Positions 63,826-64,000 of a stretch of DNA of 64,000 nt are shown here, piece after piece. The stretch covers positions 62,001 through 126,000 of the forward strand of contig KB911072.1 in NCBI GenBank assembly GCA_000383295.1. Direction: 5' to 3'. The position numbers and the translations under genes were made by a program. How positions within the stretch are numbered: position 1 is the first letter of the stretch; each line of letters starts with the position of its first letter. The notes beneath the pieces were generated by a model, which did no database searches, was not told the origin of the DNA, and was given only the letters and a program-made list of their open reading frames with translations. The stretch comes from Faecalispora sporosphaeroides DSM 1294 (lineage in GTDB: Bacteria > Bacillota > Clostridia > Oscillospirales > Acutalibacteraceae).

Positions 63826-63855
63826 ATTATACAGGGAGCCCATTTCCGGTGTCAA
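63826..63855 (-). promoter_or_regulatory. Promoter of the chemoreceptor gene
   Basis: Perfect TTGACA (63850-63855) and TATAAT (63826-63831), spacer 18, on the minus strand. The leader is about 130 bases. Confidence 0.75.
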
Positions 63856-64000
63856 TTGCAAGCGCAACGCAAATAGAACCAAACTTATCGCCCAAAAATA
63901 AAATGATAATATTCATTATTATCAACGCGCTTCTTTCCTCTTCTGAAAAAATGCTCTGCAAACGGGGTGAAAACACGTCACTCCGTTGGGGTTATAGAAG

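Overview
The window looks like chromosome from an anaerobic, endospore-forming clostridium of moderate GC. A placement near the Oscillospiraceae (Caproiciproducens-like) is an inference from gene content and style, not a search result. Direct support for a sporulating anaerobe is Spo0A next to SpoIVB, a SpoIIQ-like LytM protein, a SpoIID-type protein, an [FeFe]-hydrogenase with a flavin partner, a pgk-tpiA-gpmI cluster, LexA and a T-box leader. Several genes appear to start with TTG behind strong Shine-Dalgarno sites.

Layout. 0-5.8 kb: glgB, gap, a membrane protein and a SpoIID protein. 6-11.4 kb: a 992-residue S-layer-like exported protein behind a consensus promoter and a long leader, a MORN-repeat protein and a small membrane protein. 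11.7-16.1 kb: trmL and the lower-glycolysis cluster. 16.1-21.4 kb: an AT-richer polysaccharide module (GT4 glycosyltransferase, initiating sugar transferase, O-antigen ligase) bracketed by gpmI and a 112-bp copy of the gpmI 3' end, so it looks like an inserted island. 21.7-27.2 kb: serine hydrolase-cinA and iscS-thiI, both on the minus strand. 27.7-34 kb: Fur-family regulator, XRE membrane regulator, lexA with its operator, a candidate small RNA, and the sporulation set spoIIQ-like, spoIVB and spo0A. 34-40.7 kb: phosphodiester glycosidase, sirtuin, tRNA-Pro, then an arsR-arsD-arsA-arsC operon without an efflux permease, followed by tiny genes. 41-47 kb: YitT and the potABCD polyamine transporter behind an attenuator-like leader. 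47-55 kb: an NlpC/P60-like exported protein, a VOC protein and two tandem membrane GGDEF-EAL proteins. 55.6-64 kb: a T-box-controlled GldA-like dehydrogenase, the two-gene hydrogenase unit and a chemoreceptor.

How the genes fit together. Central carbon metabolism (glgB, gap, pgk, tpiA, gpmI) and hydrogen metabolism (hydrogenase plus NAD(P)-binding flavoprotein) fit a fermentative lifestyle. The surface modules (S-layer-like protein, polysaccharide island, secreted hydrolases), c-di-GMP enzymes and chemoreceptor point to active envelope and motility control. Sporulation genes are scattered, as in other clostridia.

The most interesting unexplained items are the gpmI-flanked island, a terminator-bounded small RNA with anti-Shine-Dalgarno C-rich motifs beside the sporulation genes, a structured RNA candidate at 40.7-40.9 kb, several long structured leaders, and three tiny SD-equipped reading frames near the ars and pot regions (one of them frameshifted). 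No CRISPR array, rRNA, complete insertion sequence, integrase or obvious defence system was seen.
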